This document shows, piece after piece, positions 8,866 through 17,141 of a DNA stretch of 34,135 nucleotides (position 1 is the first letter of the stretch; each line of letters opens with the position of its first letter). Source of the DNA: Candidatus Solincola daggyaiensis (GTDB taxonomy: Bacteria > Actinomycetota > Geothermincolia > Geothermincolales > RBG-13-55-18); NCBI GenBank assembly GCA_015711825.1, contig JACVJD010000026.1:1-34135 (forward strand), written 5' to 3'. The translations under genes were made by a program, and so were the position numbers. A model generated the notes under the pieces. It saw nothing but the letters and a program-made list of their open reading frames with translations. It was not told the DNA's origin and searched no databases.

Positions 8866-9741
8866 TTAATCCGCTTTCACCATGGTTCCTATCCCCGCGT
8901 CGGTGTAAAGCTCCAGGAGAAGGGCGTGATCAATGGTGCCGTTGATGATATGCGCCCTCCTGACCCCTAACCGTATCGCTTCCACGCAGCTTTTCAGCTT
9001 GGGGAGCATGCCGCTGGACAGGGACCCTCCCTCCAGCAGCTTCTCGGCCTCCCGCAGGCCCAGTTCGGGGATGAGGCTGTCCGGGTCGGAGAGGTCACGA
9101 TATATGCCGTCCACGTCGGTGAGGTAAATGAGCTTGTCCGCTTGCAGGGCCTGCGCCAGCGCCCCCGCCACCAGGTCGGCGTTGATGTTGTAGCTCTGTC
9201 CTTTACCGTCCACGCCGATGCTCGCCACCACGGGTATGAACTCGTCGCGGATGAGGTTGTTGAGGATCCCCGGGTTCACCCTTTCCACCTCGCCCACAAA
9301 ACCCAGGTCCACCTCTCCCTCCTCTCCGCGATGAAAGCGCTTTCTGCACATGAGGAGGTTGCCGTCCTCTCCCGAAAGGCCCACCGCCAGGGTGCCGTGG
9401 CCGTTGATGAGGGAGACGATCTCCTTGTTCACCTTGCCCACCAGCACCATTTTCGCTACCTCCATGGCCGCGGCGTCGGTGACGCGGTGGCCGTCCACGA
9501 AGCGCACCTCCAGGGAGAGTCGGCGCATGTACTCGGTTATCTGCGGGCCCCCACCATGCACGATTACCGGGTTCATGCCCACGTAGCGCATGAGCACGAT
9601 ATCCGAGGCGAAGCGCTCTTTGAGCTCGTCGTTCTCCATGGCGTTGCCGCCGAATTTCACCACCACCGTCTTACCGTAATAGTCCTTTATATAGGGAAGG
9701 GCCTCCATGAGCACCCTCGCCTTCTCCCTTGCCTTTTCCAT
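8866..9741 (-). CDS. argB: acetylglutamate kinase
   Basis: The enzyme phosphorylates N-acetylglutamate, the controlling step of the acetylated route to arginine. The 291-residue amino acid kinase has VVVKFGGNAM near 26-35, IVHGGGPQI near 60-68, and INADLVAGALA and LTDVDGIY in the ATP and metal regions. The first 24 residues form the extra N-terminal helix (ALPYIKDYYGK) seen in arginine-inhibited hexameric kinases, so I infer feedback inhibition by arginine. The ATG at 9741 has GGGAGGAG seven bases upstream. The open frame continues 93 codons further back, but that stretch is the translated 77-bp repeat and was left out. Its distance from argJ (309 bases) is large for this operon. Confidence 0.96.
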   Translation of the reverse strand: MEKAREKARVLMEALPYIKDYYGKTVVVKFGGNAMENDELKERFASDIVLMRYVGMNPVIVHGGGPQITEYMRRLSLEVRFVDGHRVTDAAAMEVAKMVLVGKVNKEIVSLINGHGTLAVGLSGEDGNLLMCRKRFHRGEEGEVDLGFVGEVERVNPGILNNLIRDEFIPVVASIGVDGKGQSYNINADLVAGALAQALQADKLIYLTDVDGIYRDLSDPDSLIPELGLREAEKLLEGGSLSSGMLPKLKSCVEAIRLGVRRAHIINGTIDHALLLELYTDAGIGTMVKAD

Positions 9742-9789
9742 CAGGTCACTCCTCCCGTACGACGCCTTCCATCCCTCGCCCCACTGGCC

Positions 9790-9866
9790 CGTATGCGTGC
9801 CAGGCCCTGTCCTCGCTTTCGCTCGCCTTCGGCTCGCTTCCGTCTCGGCCACGGCGACTGGCACCG
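9790..9866. repeat. 77-bp direct repeat, copy 1
   Basis: This copy is identical over all 77 bases to 9910-9986; the bases on both sides then differ. The period is exactly 120 bases. Near its ends lie GTGCCAG (9797-9803) and CTGGCAC (9858-9864), a 7-bp inverted pair enclosing a 68-base unit, which recalls REP or small MITE-like elements. No other copy is seen in this window. Confidence 0.9.
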
Positions 9867-9909
9867 TGCCGCCGCCCTGCGTCCCTTGTCGCCCTGCATC
9901 CCGTGCGAG

Positions 9910-9986
9910 CGTATGCGTGCCAGGCCCTGTCCTCGCTTTCGCTCGCCTTCGGCTCGCTTCCGTCTCGGCCACGGCGACTGGCACCG
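9910..9986. repeat. 77-bp direct repeat, copy 2
   Basis: Second perfect copy of the repeat at 9790-9866, separated from it by 43 bases of unrelated sequence. It has the same GTGCCAG/CTGGCAC ends (9917-9923 and 9978-9984). Two copies with no divergence imply recent duplication or gene conversion. Confidence 0.9.
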
Positions 9987-10050
9987 CTGCGCCTGCGGCG
10001 CAGTCGCTTTCGCGATGCATTCTCGCGAGCGTTATCTATTAATCCTGGAG

Positions 10051-11238
10051 TCAGGTGTGGTATTCGGCGTTTATGCGCACGTAGTCGTAGGAGAGGTCGC
10101 AGGTCCACACCTCCGCTTCCGACCCGCCGCGTCCCAGGCCCACCTCAAAAACCACTTCCCTGCCGGCCACCGCCGCCTCGATGTCCCCAAAGGGCTCCGC
10201 GGGCGCCCCTTTCTCCATCGCCCTTATGCCGCAGATATCCACGCAGACCTCGTGGGGATCGATCCCCTTCAGCGCCGCCCCCACCGCCTGCGCCACCCGG
10301 CCCCAGTTGGGGTCACCTCCGAAAACGGCCGTCTTCACCAGGGGGGAATCGGCAACCGCCATGGCCGCGGTTTTCGCCTCCCCCCCATCCGCCGCACCAT
10401 ATACGCGCACGGTAACGAAACGCGTGGCCCCCTCGCCGTCGAGCACGATAGCGCGAGCCAGCCGCGAACAGGCCTCGAGCAGGCAGGTCTTCAGCTCCTC
10501 CTCGCTCGGCCTGTATCCTGACGCGCCTCCGGCCATGCACAGCACCATGTCGTTGGTGCTCGTGCAACCGTCAACGGTGATGCGGTTGAACGTCTTTTCC
10601 ACCACCTCGCGCAGGGCGCGCGAGAGCAGCGCCGTTTCGACCTGGGCATCGGTGGTAAGGAAGGCGAGCATAGTGGCCATGTCCGGCTTGATCATGCCCG
10701 CCCCCTTGGCCATCCCCCCCAGCGTAAACCCGCCGCAATCCAGGGCCACCTCCTTGGGACGGGTGTCCGTGGTCATGATGGCGCGTGCCGCCTCGCCGCC
10801 TCCCCCGGCGTCCAGCCGCCGCGCGGCCTCGACGATACCCTCCTCTATTTTTTCCATCTCCAGGTAGCGCCCGATAACCCCGGTGGAAGCTACCGCCACC
10901 TCCTGCGCCTCGATCCCCAGCTCACGCGCGGCGATGCCGGCCATGGACTCGGCGTCACGTAGCCCACGCTCGCCGGTGCAGGCATTGGCGTTTCCGGCAT
11001 TGACCACCGCTGCCCTGAGGTGCCCGCCCTCGAGATGCCGCGTGGTCACCAGGACCGGGGCCGCCTTGAAGGCGTTGGTGGTGAAGGTGCCCGCGGCGGC
11101 GCACCTGTTATCCGCCGCCATCAGGCAGAGGTCGAGCTCTCCGCTCCTCTTGAGACCGCAGGCTACCGCCGCGGCCTTGAATCCCACGGGGGCACATATA
11201 CCGCCTTCTATGCTCTTCAACTCCAACCCTTTCGTCAT
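10051..11238 (-). CDS. argJ: glutamate N-acetyltransferase / amino-acid acetyltransferase ArgJ
   Basis: ArgJ moves the acetyl group from N-acetylornithine to glutamate, closing the acetyl cycle; bifunctional forms also use acetyl-CoA. The 395-residue protein is made as one chain and cuts itself before the catalytic threonine in the MATMLAFLTTDA segment, preceded by GAGMIKPD. FNRITVDGCTSTNDMVL, KTAVFGGDPNWGR and the C-terminal YVRINAEYHT are typical of the family. The ATG at 11238 has AGGAG six bases upstream; an ATG 24 bases earlier has no site. No argA or argE is seen in the window, which fits a bifunctional enzyme, but the two types cannot be told apart by eye. Confidence 0.96.
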   Translation of the reverse strand: MTKGLELKSIEGGICAPVGFKAAAVACGLKRSGELDLCLMAADNRCAAAGTFTTNAFKAAPVLVTTRHLEGGHLRAAVVNAGNANACTGERGLRDAESMAGIAARELGIEAQEVAVASTGVIGRYLEMEKIEEGIVEAARRLDAGGGGEAARAIMTTDTRPKEVALDCGGFTLGGMAKGAGMIKPDMATMLAFLTTDAQVETALLSRALREVVEKTFNRITVDGCTSTNDMVLCMAGGASGYRPSEEELKTCLLEACSRLARAIVLDGEGATRFVTVRVYGAADGGEAKTAAMAVADSPLVKTAVFGGDPNWGRVAQAVGAALKGIDPHEVCVDICGIRAMEKGAPAEPFGDIEAAVAGREVVFEVGLGRGGSEAEVWTCDLSYDYVRINAEYHT

Positions 11239-11323
11239 TTCCCGCTCCTGCCCTTGCATCATCAGCGCGTCCGGGCGACCTGCTATGCTCCCTTCCGGCC
11301 CCTTGCTTATCCCTTCAGCGAGC

Positions 11324-12361
11324 TCAAGGAAAGACGCCGAGGGCCTCCAGGCCCGTCTTCTCGTCCCATCCGCATGCCGCGTTCATGCACTGCACCGCCT
11401 GCCCCGATGCCCCCTTCACCAGATTATCTATGGCCGCCGCCACCGTTAGCATTCCCCGCTCTAAGTCCAGATGCCATCCGAGGTGGCAATAGTTACTGCC
11501 GCAGACCGCCTTGGTTTCCGGAAAGCGTCCCCTTCCCAGGCAGACCACGAACGGACAATGGGCATAGTAACCCTGGTAAAGCCGGTCCACCTCCTCGGGC
11601 TTTAAAGCGCTGCCGGTGCGCACGTAGCAGGTGGCCAGGATGCCCCTGCTCATGGGCACCAGGTGAGGCGTGAACACCAAGCGGCACGCCTTCTCCGCCA
11701 GCCCCCCTATCGCCTGCTCCATCTCCGGGGTATGGCGGTGCGATCCGACCCCGTAGGGTTTCACGCTCCCCTCCGCCTGCGCGAAGTGTGCCGCCAGGGA
11801 CAGGGACCTGCCGGCTCCCGACACCCCCGACTTGGCGTCTATCACCGCAGACTCGACCCCGGGTATGCCGGCCCGCGCCAGGGGAGCCAAAGCGAGGACG
11901 GCCGCGGTGGGATAGCAACCCGGCACCGCCACCAGTGCCGCCCCCTCAAGCTTCCCTCCCGCGATCTCGGGCAACCCGTAAACCGCCTTCCGGAGCAGCT
12001 CGGGAGAGGTGTGGTCGGCTCCGTACCAACGTTTGTATTCCTCCGGGTCTTTGAGGCGGTAATCAGCCGAGAGGTCGATCACCCTGGCACCCTTTGCGAT
12101 AAGCTCCGGCACCACGCGCATGGATTCGCCATGGGGCAGGGCGACGAAATGAAGCTCCGCCGCCTCCGCCGCCCTTCCCGGATCGAATTCCTCATAACAC
12201 ATATTTGCATAAATATGTAAATGAGGATAGAGATCCGACACCCGCTCACCTGCGTAGGTGCGAGCGGTCACATACGACACTTCGACCTGGGGATGATGGT
12301 GTAATAACCTAAGTAATTCCGCGCCCGTGTATCCGGACGCCCCAACAACGCCGACTCGCAT
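11324..12361 (-). CDS. argC: N-acetyl-gamma-glutamyl-phosphate reductase
   Basis: This NADPH-dependent reductase makes N-acetylglutamate semialdehyde. The 345-residue protein opens with the Rossmann motif VGVVGASGYTGAELLRLL (near residues 3-20) and carries the catalytic cysteine in VPGCYPTAA (Cys149); HLVPMSRGI and MNAACGWDEK near the C terminus also fit. It is the first gene of the arg operon, 127 bases after holA. Its own coding sequence contains an AT-rich stretch around codons 48-52 that matches an ARG box, unlike the GC-rich codons around it. AAGGAG lies 11 bases before the ATG. Confidence 0.96.
   Translation of the reverse strand: MRVGVVGASGYTGAELLRLLHHHPQVEVSYVTARTYAGERVSDLYPHLHIYANMCYEEFDPGRAAEAAELHFVALPHGESMRVVPELIAKGARVIDLSADYRLKDPEEYKRWYGADHTSPELLRKAVYGLPEIAGGKLEGAALVAVPGCYPTAAVLALAPLARAGIPGVESAVIDAKSGVSGAGRSLSLAAHFAQAEGSVKPYGVGSHRHTPEMEQAIGGLAEKACRLVFTPHLVPMSRGILATCYVRTGSALKPEEVDRLYQGYYAHCPFVVCLGRGRFPETKAVCGSNYCHLGWHLDLERGMLTVAAAIDNLVKGASGQAVQCMNAACGWDEKTGLEALGVFP
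12206..12219 (-). promoter_or_regulatory. putative ARG box 2, inside argC
   Basis: The 14-mer TGCATAAATATGTA differs at one base from the palindrome TGCAT-N4-ATGCA expected of an ArgR half-site pair. It lies about 143-156 bases into argC in an AT-rich patch of otherwise GC-rich coding DNA. Its centre is 197 bp from ARG box 1. In Bacillus subtilis the homologous regulator also uses a second operator inside argC. Confidence 0.6.
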
Positions 12362-12488
12362 GTCTTTTCGCGCTCCTTCCTCATATCATATATGGGCTAT
12401 TATGCATATTTTTGCAAATAACGCAAGTGTCATTTTCGTCCTCTATGACAAGTGTTCCCGGGGAATGGCCCAATAATAAGCGCCTCGC
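12362..12488 (-). promoter_or_regulatory. arg operon promoter region
   Basis: This 127-base gap between the holA stop and argC is AT-rich compared with its surroundings. Reading toward argC, candidate elements are TTGCGT then CATAAT with a 16-base spacer, or TTGCAA then CATATA with 17. Either would be covered or flanked by ARG box 1, as expected for a repressed promoter. Confidence 0.5.
12403..12416 (-). promoter_or_regulatory. putative ARG box 1, argC operator
   Basis: The 14-mer TGCATATTTTTGCA matches TGCAT-N4-ATGCA with one mismatch. It lies 42-55 bases upstream of the argC start and overlaps the candidate promoter elements. ArgR is encoded in the same operon, so autoregulation of argCJBDFRGH is likely. 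Confidence 0.62.
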
Positions 12489-13505
12489 TCAGAAGGCGCG
12501 GCGTGCGCGCCCTCGACCTCTCTTTCCCGCCACCCTACCCGCCACGCCGACGGTGGCCCTCTCGAGGGCATAATCCCTCTCCCACCGGCCGGCCTTCAGG
12601 TTCCACTCCGCTTCCACCAGCAAGGAGAGGATGGCGAGGAAATCGCCTTCCTCCAGGCCGGAGGCCTGAGGCTTGAGCTTCTTGGTTATCATCCAGGCGC
12701 GTTTTGGGGGAATGGACATGCAGGCAACGATCTCCCCCTCCGTCCTTCCCTCGTCTCGCAGCGCATGGTAGAGCAGCAGTTCGCGAAAGCGGCGGGAAAG
12801 GGCGTTGAGGAGATGTTCCGGGCGCTCCCCCTGTTCAAGCAGACGCCGCATGAGCTTCAGCGCCGTCTCCGCGTCCCCCAGCGCCACCCTATCGACGTAT
12901 TCGAATACCGACCTCTCCGCCGAGGGGGAGACCAGGGCAAGGGCTTCGTCGAGGTCCACTTCCTCCCCTCCCTGGTGGTAGATGGCGATTTTTTCCACCG
13001 CTTTCTCCAGGGACATGAGGTCGTCTCCCAAGGCTTCCTGCAGGTACGCGAGGGCCTTCCCGGAGACCCTCAGCCCCTCTTTCTTGAACCGCTCTCTCAC
13101 CCATCCCGGGACCTGGCTTCTGGTCTTGGCCAGCTCCTTGACCCTGCCCGCTTTCTCCACCAAGCGCACCAGGGATGACGTAGGCTTTGGGTCCACCGCC
13201 GCGAGGACCAGCAGGGTTCCCTCCGCCGGGTTGTCGAGATAGCGCGAAAGGAGCTTGAGCTCGGACGAGGTAAGCTTTTGCGCTTCCTTGACGATCACGT
13301 AACGGCGGTCCGACGCCATGGGGACGGTCTCGGCCGATTGCAGGATGCGCTCCAGCGCATCCTCGCCGGCCTCGAAGACGGCGAGGTTGAACTCCAGATC
13401 GGTCTTTTGCGCCATTTTGACGCGGAGCATCGCGAGTTCCTCCTCCACCAGCAGCCTCTGGTTTCCGTATATGAGGTACACGGGGATCTCGCCCACCGGG
13501 CTCAT
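12489..13505 (-). CDS. holA: DNA polymerase III subunit delta
   Basis: HolA is the delta subunit of the clamp loader, which opens the sliding clamp at primed sites. The 338-residue protein begins PVYLIYGNQRLLVEEEL, the usual degenerate P-loop region of HolA. VIVKEAQKLTSSELKLLSRYL and a TLLVLAAVDPKPTSS strand follow, then the AAA+ lid (LGDDLMSLEKAVEKIAIY) and the C-terminal collar domain (RSVFEYVDRVALGD, LLNALSRRFRELL, RAWMITKKL). The ATG at 13505 has GGGAGGG seven bases upstream; the frame stays open 47 codons further back without family resemblance. Position directly after comEC, 28 bases away, is a common arrangement. Confidence 0.93.
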   Translation of the reverse strand: MSPVGEIPVYLIYGNQRLLVEEELAMLRVKMAQKTDLEFNLAVFEAGEDALERILQSAETVPMASDRRYVIVKEAQKLTSSELKLLSRYLDNPAEGTLLVLAAVDPKPTSSLVRLVEKAGRVKELAKTRSQVPGWVRERFKKEGLRVSGKALAYLQEALGDDLMSLEKAVEKIAIYHQGGEEVDLDEALALVSPSAERSVFEYVDRVALGDAETALKLMRRLLEQGERPEHLLNALSRRFRELLLYHALRDEGRTEGEIVACMSIPPKRAWMITKKLKPQASGLEEGDFLAILSLLVEAEWNLKAGRWERDYALERATVGVAGRVAGKRGRGRARRAF

Positions 13506-13533
13506 GGCGTTCCCTCCCGGGATGCTCTTGCGG

Positions 13534-15822
13534 TTACGGGCCGGCGTCCTGTGTTTCGCACTCCACCCTGTACCCTCCGCCGCCCACAGTGACAAATATA
13601 TCACCGCGCCGATCGGTACGGTAGACGGCGCATCCGGTGCGCTCAAGGTCGCGCAACGTTGCCGGCGCCGGGTGCCCGTAGGGGTTGCCCTCTCCCACGC
13701 TTACCACCGCTACCTCCGGGTCGACCAGGGCGAAGAAATCCGCTCCGGTAGCGGCAAATCCCCCGTGGTGGGGTACCTTAAGGACATCGCTTTTCAGAAG
13801 ACGCGGGTTGCGCATGAGCATCTCCTGGCCCAGTTCCTCCACGTCGCCCGCGAAAAGGACCTCGAGTCCCGGCATGCTCGCCTTCAACACCAGGGAACGT
13901 TCGTTCGCCGGAACCTCCTCCGCAGGCGTTTCCGCCGGCGGCCCCAGGGCGCGCAGGTTCATCCCTCCCAGCGTAAACACGTCCCCCTCGCGCATGGCGC
14001 GCATGGGGACCCCCATCTCCTCCGCCAGGGCCAGCAACCTCTGCCCCGCCCTCCCCGTCTCCTCCACCCGCGGGTACAGAAGCATCCCCACCCCGCATAC
14101 CTCCAAGGCCCCCTCCAGGCCCCCGATGTGGTCGATTTCCAGGTGGCTTACCACCACCGCCTCCAGGTACCTGATCCCCCGGGAGCGCAGACCCTCCGCC
14201 AGTACGCCGTCGTCCTTCCCCCCGTCCAGCAGAACGTAGGCGCCGGAAGTATCGCGCAGCAGTGCCGCATCGCCCTGACCGACGTCCAGGAAGGTAACCC
14301 CAGCGCCTGCCGTCCTCCCCACCGCCCCCGTAGGCCGCGGCAATCCAAAAAGCAGCGCGGCGGCCAGGAGGAACGCCAGCGCCGCCCTGCCCGCGCGCCT
14401 CTTTCTTCCCGTAGAAAGAAAAGCCGCGAACAGAACGAGGTAATAAACCGCCATCCATGCGGCGGAAAGCGGGAAGATGCGAAGGGAAGCCCAGCCTGGC
14501 GCCGACACCACGCGAGCCACGCCGGTTATGGCGCGTGCGCACCATGCGGCTCCCCGCATCAACGGACCGGCACCCGGTATACCCGCCATCTCCAGGAGGG
14601 TGGAGAGCATAGCCATTCCCATGAGCGGGGCCACCATCGGGATCGCCATCAGGTTGCCCACGGGGGACAGCAGCGACACCTCCCCGAAACGGTAAAGAAG
14701 CAAAGGGGCGACGGACAATTGCGCCGCCAAGGTAGCGCAGAGCAAAGAGGGCCCGCTTCGGCGCTTCCTCCTCAGCAGGGAACCCAAGGGAAGATGCAGA
14801 AGCGATATCCCGAAAGCGGCGGCGAAGGAGAGCTGAAAGCTCACTCCGGCCGCGGCGCCCGGATCCGCGGCCACGATGCAGATCATCGCCACCCCAAGGG
14901 CGGGCAGGAAATCGAAATCCCTGCCACGGATAAAAGCGAACGCCGCCACCCCGCCCACCGCCGCCGCCCTGACCACGGGGGTGGTCAGCCCGGCGGCGAG
15001 GGCGTAGGTGACGAGCAGCGGCAACTGCATAAACATGATCAGGCGGCGGGGAAGACGCGCCCACCGCCCCATGCGGTCCAGGAAAGCCGCCAATATGGCC
15101 ACGTGTAAACCGGAAGCGGCGCAGAGGTGGACGAGGCCCGAGAGGCGAAAGGCCCTTAAGTCGCCTGCTTCCAGGAAACGGTAATCTCCCAGCACCATTC
15201 CCTGGATCAGCCCCGCCTGTTCCGCGGCCTCGCGTCCCGTCACCTCTCGCAGGGTCTCACGGTAAGCATTGGCGGCCCACAGCATGGGGTTGGAGGAAAA
15301 TCCCAAACTACTTATCTCCTCCGCCGCCAAGCTCCCGCCTGCGCCCCCATGCGCTTTTCCGTAGAGATAAAGGGAGCCCCTCACTTCCACGCGCTCCCCC
15401 CAGCGCAATCCCTCGCCTTCCGCTCCCGCGCTTCTGAGGAGATAAAGGTCCCCCTTCCTCGCCCCCTCTCCCTTCTCGACCTCCACTACCCGCAAAAGGT
15501 TCGCGAGCTCGCTCCTTTCTCCGCGGCATCCCGGCTCGATGACCCCCGTCACCGAAACCTCCCCCATCGCCCCCTGCCTGCCTCGCCAGCGGGAGTTGCG
15601 TATATGCCCCAGGCAGAACCCCGCCAGCAGGAAAACGGCGCAGGCGCAGGCCAGCGCCCTCTTCCATCCCCTGGGCGCCGCCAGAGCGCCGATGACGCAT
15701 GCCGCCAGGGATGAGAGCACCACCCACGCCGAGAACGGTGAACCCCCGCACCCGGCCCATCCCCCCAAAGCCAGGGCGCAAGCGCACCACAACAGGCGAC
15801 CACGGTAGGCGATACGCTCCAC
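13534..15822 (-). CDS. comEC: ComEC/Rec2-type DNA uptake channel
   Basis: ComEC is the inner-membrane channel that carries single-stranded DNA into the cell during natural transformation. The 762-residue protein has N-terminal membrane segments and a soluble region (about residues 80-175), then the Competence domain with HLCAASGLHVAILAAF near 232-247 and many transmembrane helices to about 495. The C-terminal metallo-beta-lactamase domain starts with FLDVGQGDA (511-519) and has SHLEIDHIGG (559-568), keeping the metal ligands; the more usual form of that motif is SHPDADHIGG. The GTG start at 15822 lies 8 bases after the comEA stop, suggesting coupling. Full length, no damage seen. Confidence 0.94.
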   Translation of the reverse strand: MERIAYRGRLLWCACALALGGWAGCGGSPFSAWVVLSSLAACVIGALAAPRGWKRALACACAVFLLAGFCLGHIRNSRWRGRQGAMGEVSVTGVIEPGCRGERSELANLLRVVEVEKGEGARKGDLYLLRSAGAEGEGLRWGERVEVRGSLYLYGKAHGGAGGSLAAEEISSLGFSSNPMLWAANAYRETLREVTGREAAEQAGLIQGMVLGDYRFLEAGDLRAFRLSGLVHLCAASGLHVAILAAFLDRMGRWARLPRRLIMFMQLPLLVTYALAAGLTTPVVRAAAVGGVAAFAFIRGRDFDFLPALGVAMICIVAADPGAAAGVSFQLSFAAAFGISLLHLPLGSLLRRKRRSGPSLLCATLAAQLSVAPLLLYRFGEVSLLSPVGNLMAIPMVAPLMGMAMLSTLLEMAGIPGAGPLMRGAAWCARAITGVARVVSAPGWASLRIFPLSAAWMAVYYLVLFAAFLSTGRKRRAGRAALAFLLAAALLFGLPRPTGAVGRTAGAGVTFLDVGQGDAALLRDTSGAYVLLDGGKDDGVLAEGLRSRGIRYLEAVVVSHLEIDHIGGLEGALEVCGVGMLLYPRVEETGRAGQRLLALAEEMGVPMRAMREGDVFTLGGMNLRALGPPAETPAEEVPANERSLVLKASMPGLEVLFAGDVEELGQEMLMRNPRLLKSDVLKVPHHGGFAATGADFFALVDPEVAVVSVGEGNPYGHPAPATLRDLERTGCAVYRTDRRGDIFVTVGGGGYRVECETQDAGP

Positions 15823-15830
15823 GGGCGAGT

Positions 15831-16439
15831 TCAGACCTCCACCAGGTCGCGGATCTCCATGAACTTTTTCTCTCCTATGCCCGACACCTTCTTGAGTTCC
15901 TCCACGCTCTTGAAGCCGCCTTTGCTCTCGCGATAGGCCACTATGCGCTCGGCGAGGGTGGGTCCTATCCCCGGCAGTTTCTCCAGTTCCTCGCGGGCGG
16001 CAAGGTTGATGTTCACCTTTCCGCTACCTCCTTTTTGCGCCTGCTGCTCGGCGACACCCCCACCCATGCGCGGTACCAGGATCTTCTGCCCGTCCTGCAA
16101 GGGCTGCGCCAGGTTCAGGGCCTCAAGGTCGGCATCGGGCGTCGGGCCTCCCGCCTGCTCAAGCGCGTCGATGACTCGGCTTCCCTCCCGCATGCGCACC
16201 ACTCCCGGGCTCACGACCTCGCCCGCCACGTAAACCATCACCTCGCGCGGCTGCCGGCCTGAGGCATCCGCGCCCTCTTCCGCGGGCACGAATTCCGCCG
16301 CCGGGCGTGACGGCGGCTTCAGAAGCAGGTATCCTCCGACCAGGGCCGCCGCGGCGCAAAGCGCCAGCGCCGCTATCTGCCAGCGGGGAAGCCCCGCGAT
16401 GCGGTCGAGAAACGACGCGATCCTGTCCACGAGCGACAT
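15831..16439 (-). CDS. comEA: ComEA-type DNA receptor
   Basis: ComEA binds incoming double-stranded DNA outside the membrane and hands it to ComEC. The 202-residue protein has one N-terminal membrane anchor (about residues 21-40), a proline-rich linker, an SLBB domain (VMVYVAGEVVSPGVVRM, about 67-124) ending LQDGQKILVP, and a helix-hairpin-helix domain (143-202) with NINLAAREELEKLPGIGP and VSGIGEKKF. This is the usual ComEA layout. The ATG at 16439 has GGAGG seven bases upstream; the open frame before it (109 codons) shows no homology. It is followed by comEC. Confidence 0.94.
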   Translation of the reverse strand: MSLVDRIASFLDRIAGLPRWQIAALALCAAAALVGGYLLLKPPSRPAAEFVPAEEGADASGRQPREVMVYVAGEVVSPGVVRMREGSRVIDALEQAGGPTPDADLEALNLAQPLQDGQKILVPRMGGGVAEQQAQKGGSGKVNINLAAREELEKLPGIGPTLAERIVAYRESKGGFKSVEELKKVSGIGEKKFMEIRDLVEV

Positions 16440-16968
16440 GGGTTTACCTCCGTCTTTTCTTCCCCTGCCCTGACGGGCGCATATTCGGCGCCACATCCGA
16501 AGGCCTTGCTCCAGGCGACCCGTTCGGCTCTTCTCGACCTCTCGCGGCCACGCCTTGCGCGCTTCCTCGCCTGCGCTCCTCGAACAAAGGCGCGGCGAGG
16601 CAGGGAGGGACGGCGCTCTTCCGCTCCCTACCCATACCTCCTGCATAGGCGACCGGCGCGCTGCCGTCGGATGACGGCCCGGAAGCAAAGCCTTTTTTGG
16701 ATGAAACGACGCCCGTTGATGAGGCGAAATCTTTACCGCCAGGACGACGATGGCGTGTAAGGTCACGGCCGGGGCAAAACGCTTATCGCCCTACGCTGGG
16801 CGTGCCGTGCACATCTCCACCTAGCCCAAATCGCCTCTGGAGGATCCTTTATCAACCCCCGTGCCTCGCGCCGTGCGAGCGCGTGACCATCCCCCGGTTC
16901 AGCTCGATTTGCCGCTTAAACACGCAGGCGGCGCCGAAAAGGTCCTGTCGTCGACGCATAAAATTACC

Positions 16969-16996
16969 ATTATATGGTATATAAGACTTGCGACAA
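16969..16996 (-). promoter_or_regulatory. candidate comEA-comEC-holA promoter
   Basis: On the minus strand, TTGTCG (16996 to 16991) and a perfect TATAAT (16974 to 16969) are separated by 16 bases. The -10 box sits within a palindrome TACCAT-tat-ATGGTA. The predicted start near 16962 leaves about 520 untranslated bases before comEA. Confidence 0.45.
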
Positions 16997-17013
16997 AACC
17001 GACCTCTCGCGCC

Positions 17014-17034
17014 CCGCCGCAGCGGTTGCGGCGG
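17014..17034 (-). terminator. hairpin downstream of leuS
   Basis: An 8-bp perfect stem (CCGCCGCA/TGCGGCGG) with a 5-base loop lies about 110 bases beyond the leuS stop and just upstream of the candidate comEA promoter. A TTTT run follows only 14-17 bases later, so it is not a standard intrinsic terminator. Confidence 0.3.
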
Positions 17035-17141
17035 CCTATCGGCGCGTAGCGCGCGTTGAGGGCGCCTTTGCCGCCATGCGGCTTCGTGGCGGAGAAACGG
17101 GTCTGGCACGTGGACGGCGGATACGGTCAAGGAAACCGGCT

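Larger units (their letters stand above)
9742..10050. other. argJ-argB intergenic spacer with repeats and hairpins
   Basis: This 309-base gap inside the arg operon carries no gene. It holds two perfect copies of a 77-bp sequence, followed on the argJ side by a short hairpin (CTGCGCC, loop TGC, GGCGCAG at 9987-10003) and a TCGCGA pair around 10010-10030. If transcribed, it forms a structured spacer between argJ and argB. Last bases before argB hold its ribosome binding site. Confidence 0.7.
16440..17141. other. leuS-comEA intergenic region, no gene seen
   Basis: This 702-base gap has short open frames on both strands but none with a convincing start or family resemblance. It contains a candidate minus-strand promoter near 16969-16996, a hairpin at 17014-17034, and about 520 bases of GC-rich sequence between that promoter and comEA, which would form a long leader. 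Confidence 0.6.

Noticed and set aside
9790-9986. Repeats as a CRISPR array
   Set aside because: Only two copies, 77 bp each, with a 43-base spacer and no cas genes; lengths do not fit.
9742-10020. Extension of argB by 93 codons at its N terminus
   Set aside because: The added sequence is the translated 77-bp repeat, lacks family resemblance, and the internal ATG at 9741 has an ideal ribosome binding site.
13318-15108. Long plus-strand frame opposite comEC
   Set aside because: Shadow of comEC caused by high GC at third positions; composition rich in Arg, His, Pro and Gly without motifs.
16852-17130. Minus-strand gene of 92 codons between leuS and comEA
   Set aside because: It spans the candidate promoter and palindrome and lacks a ribosome binding site or family resemblance.
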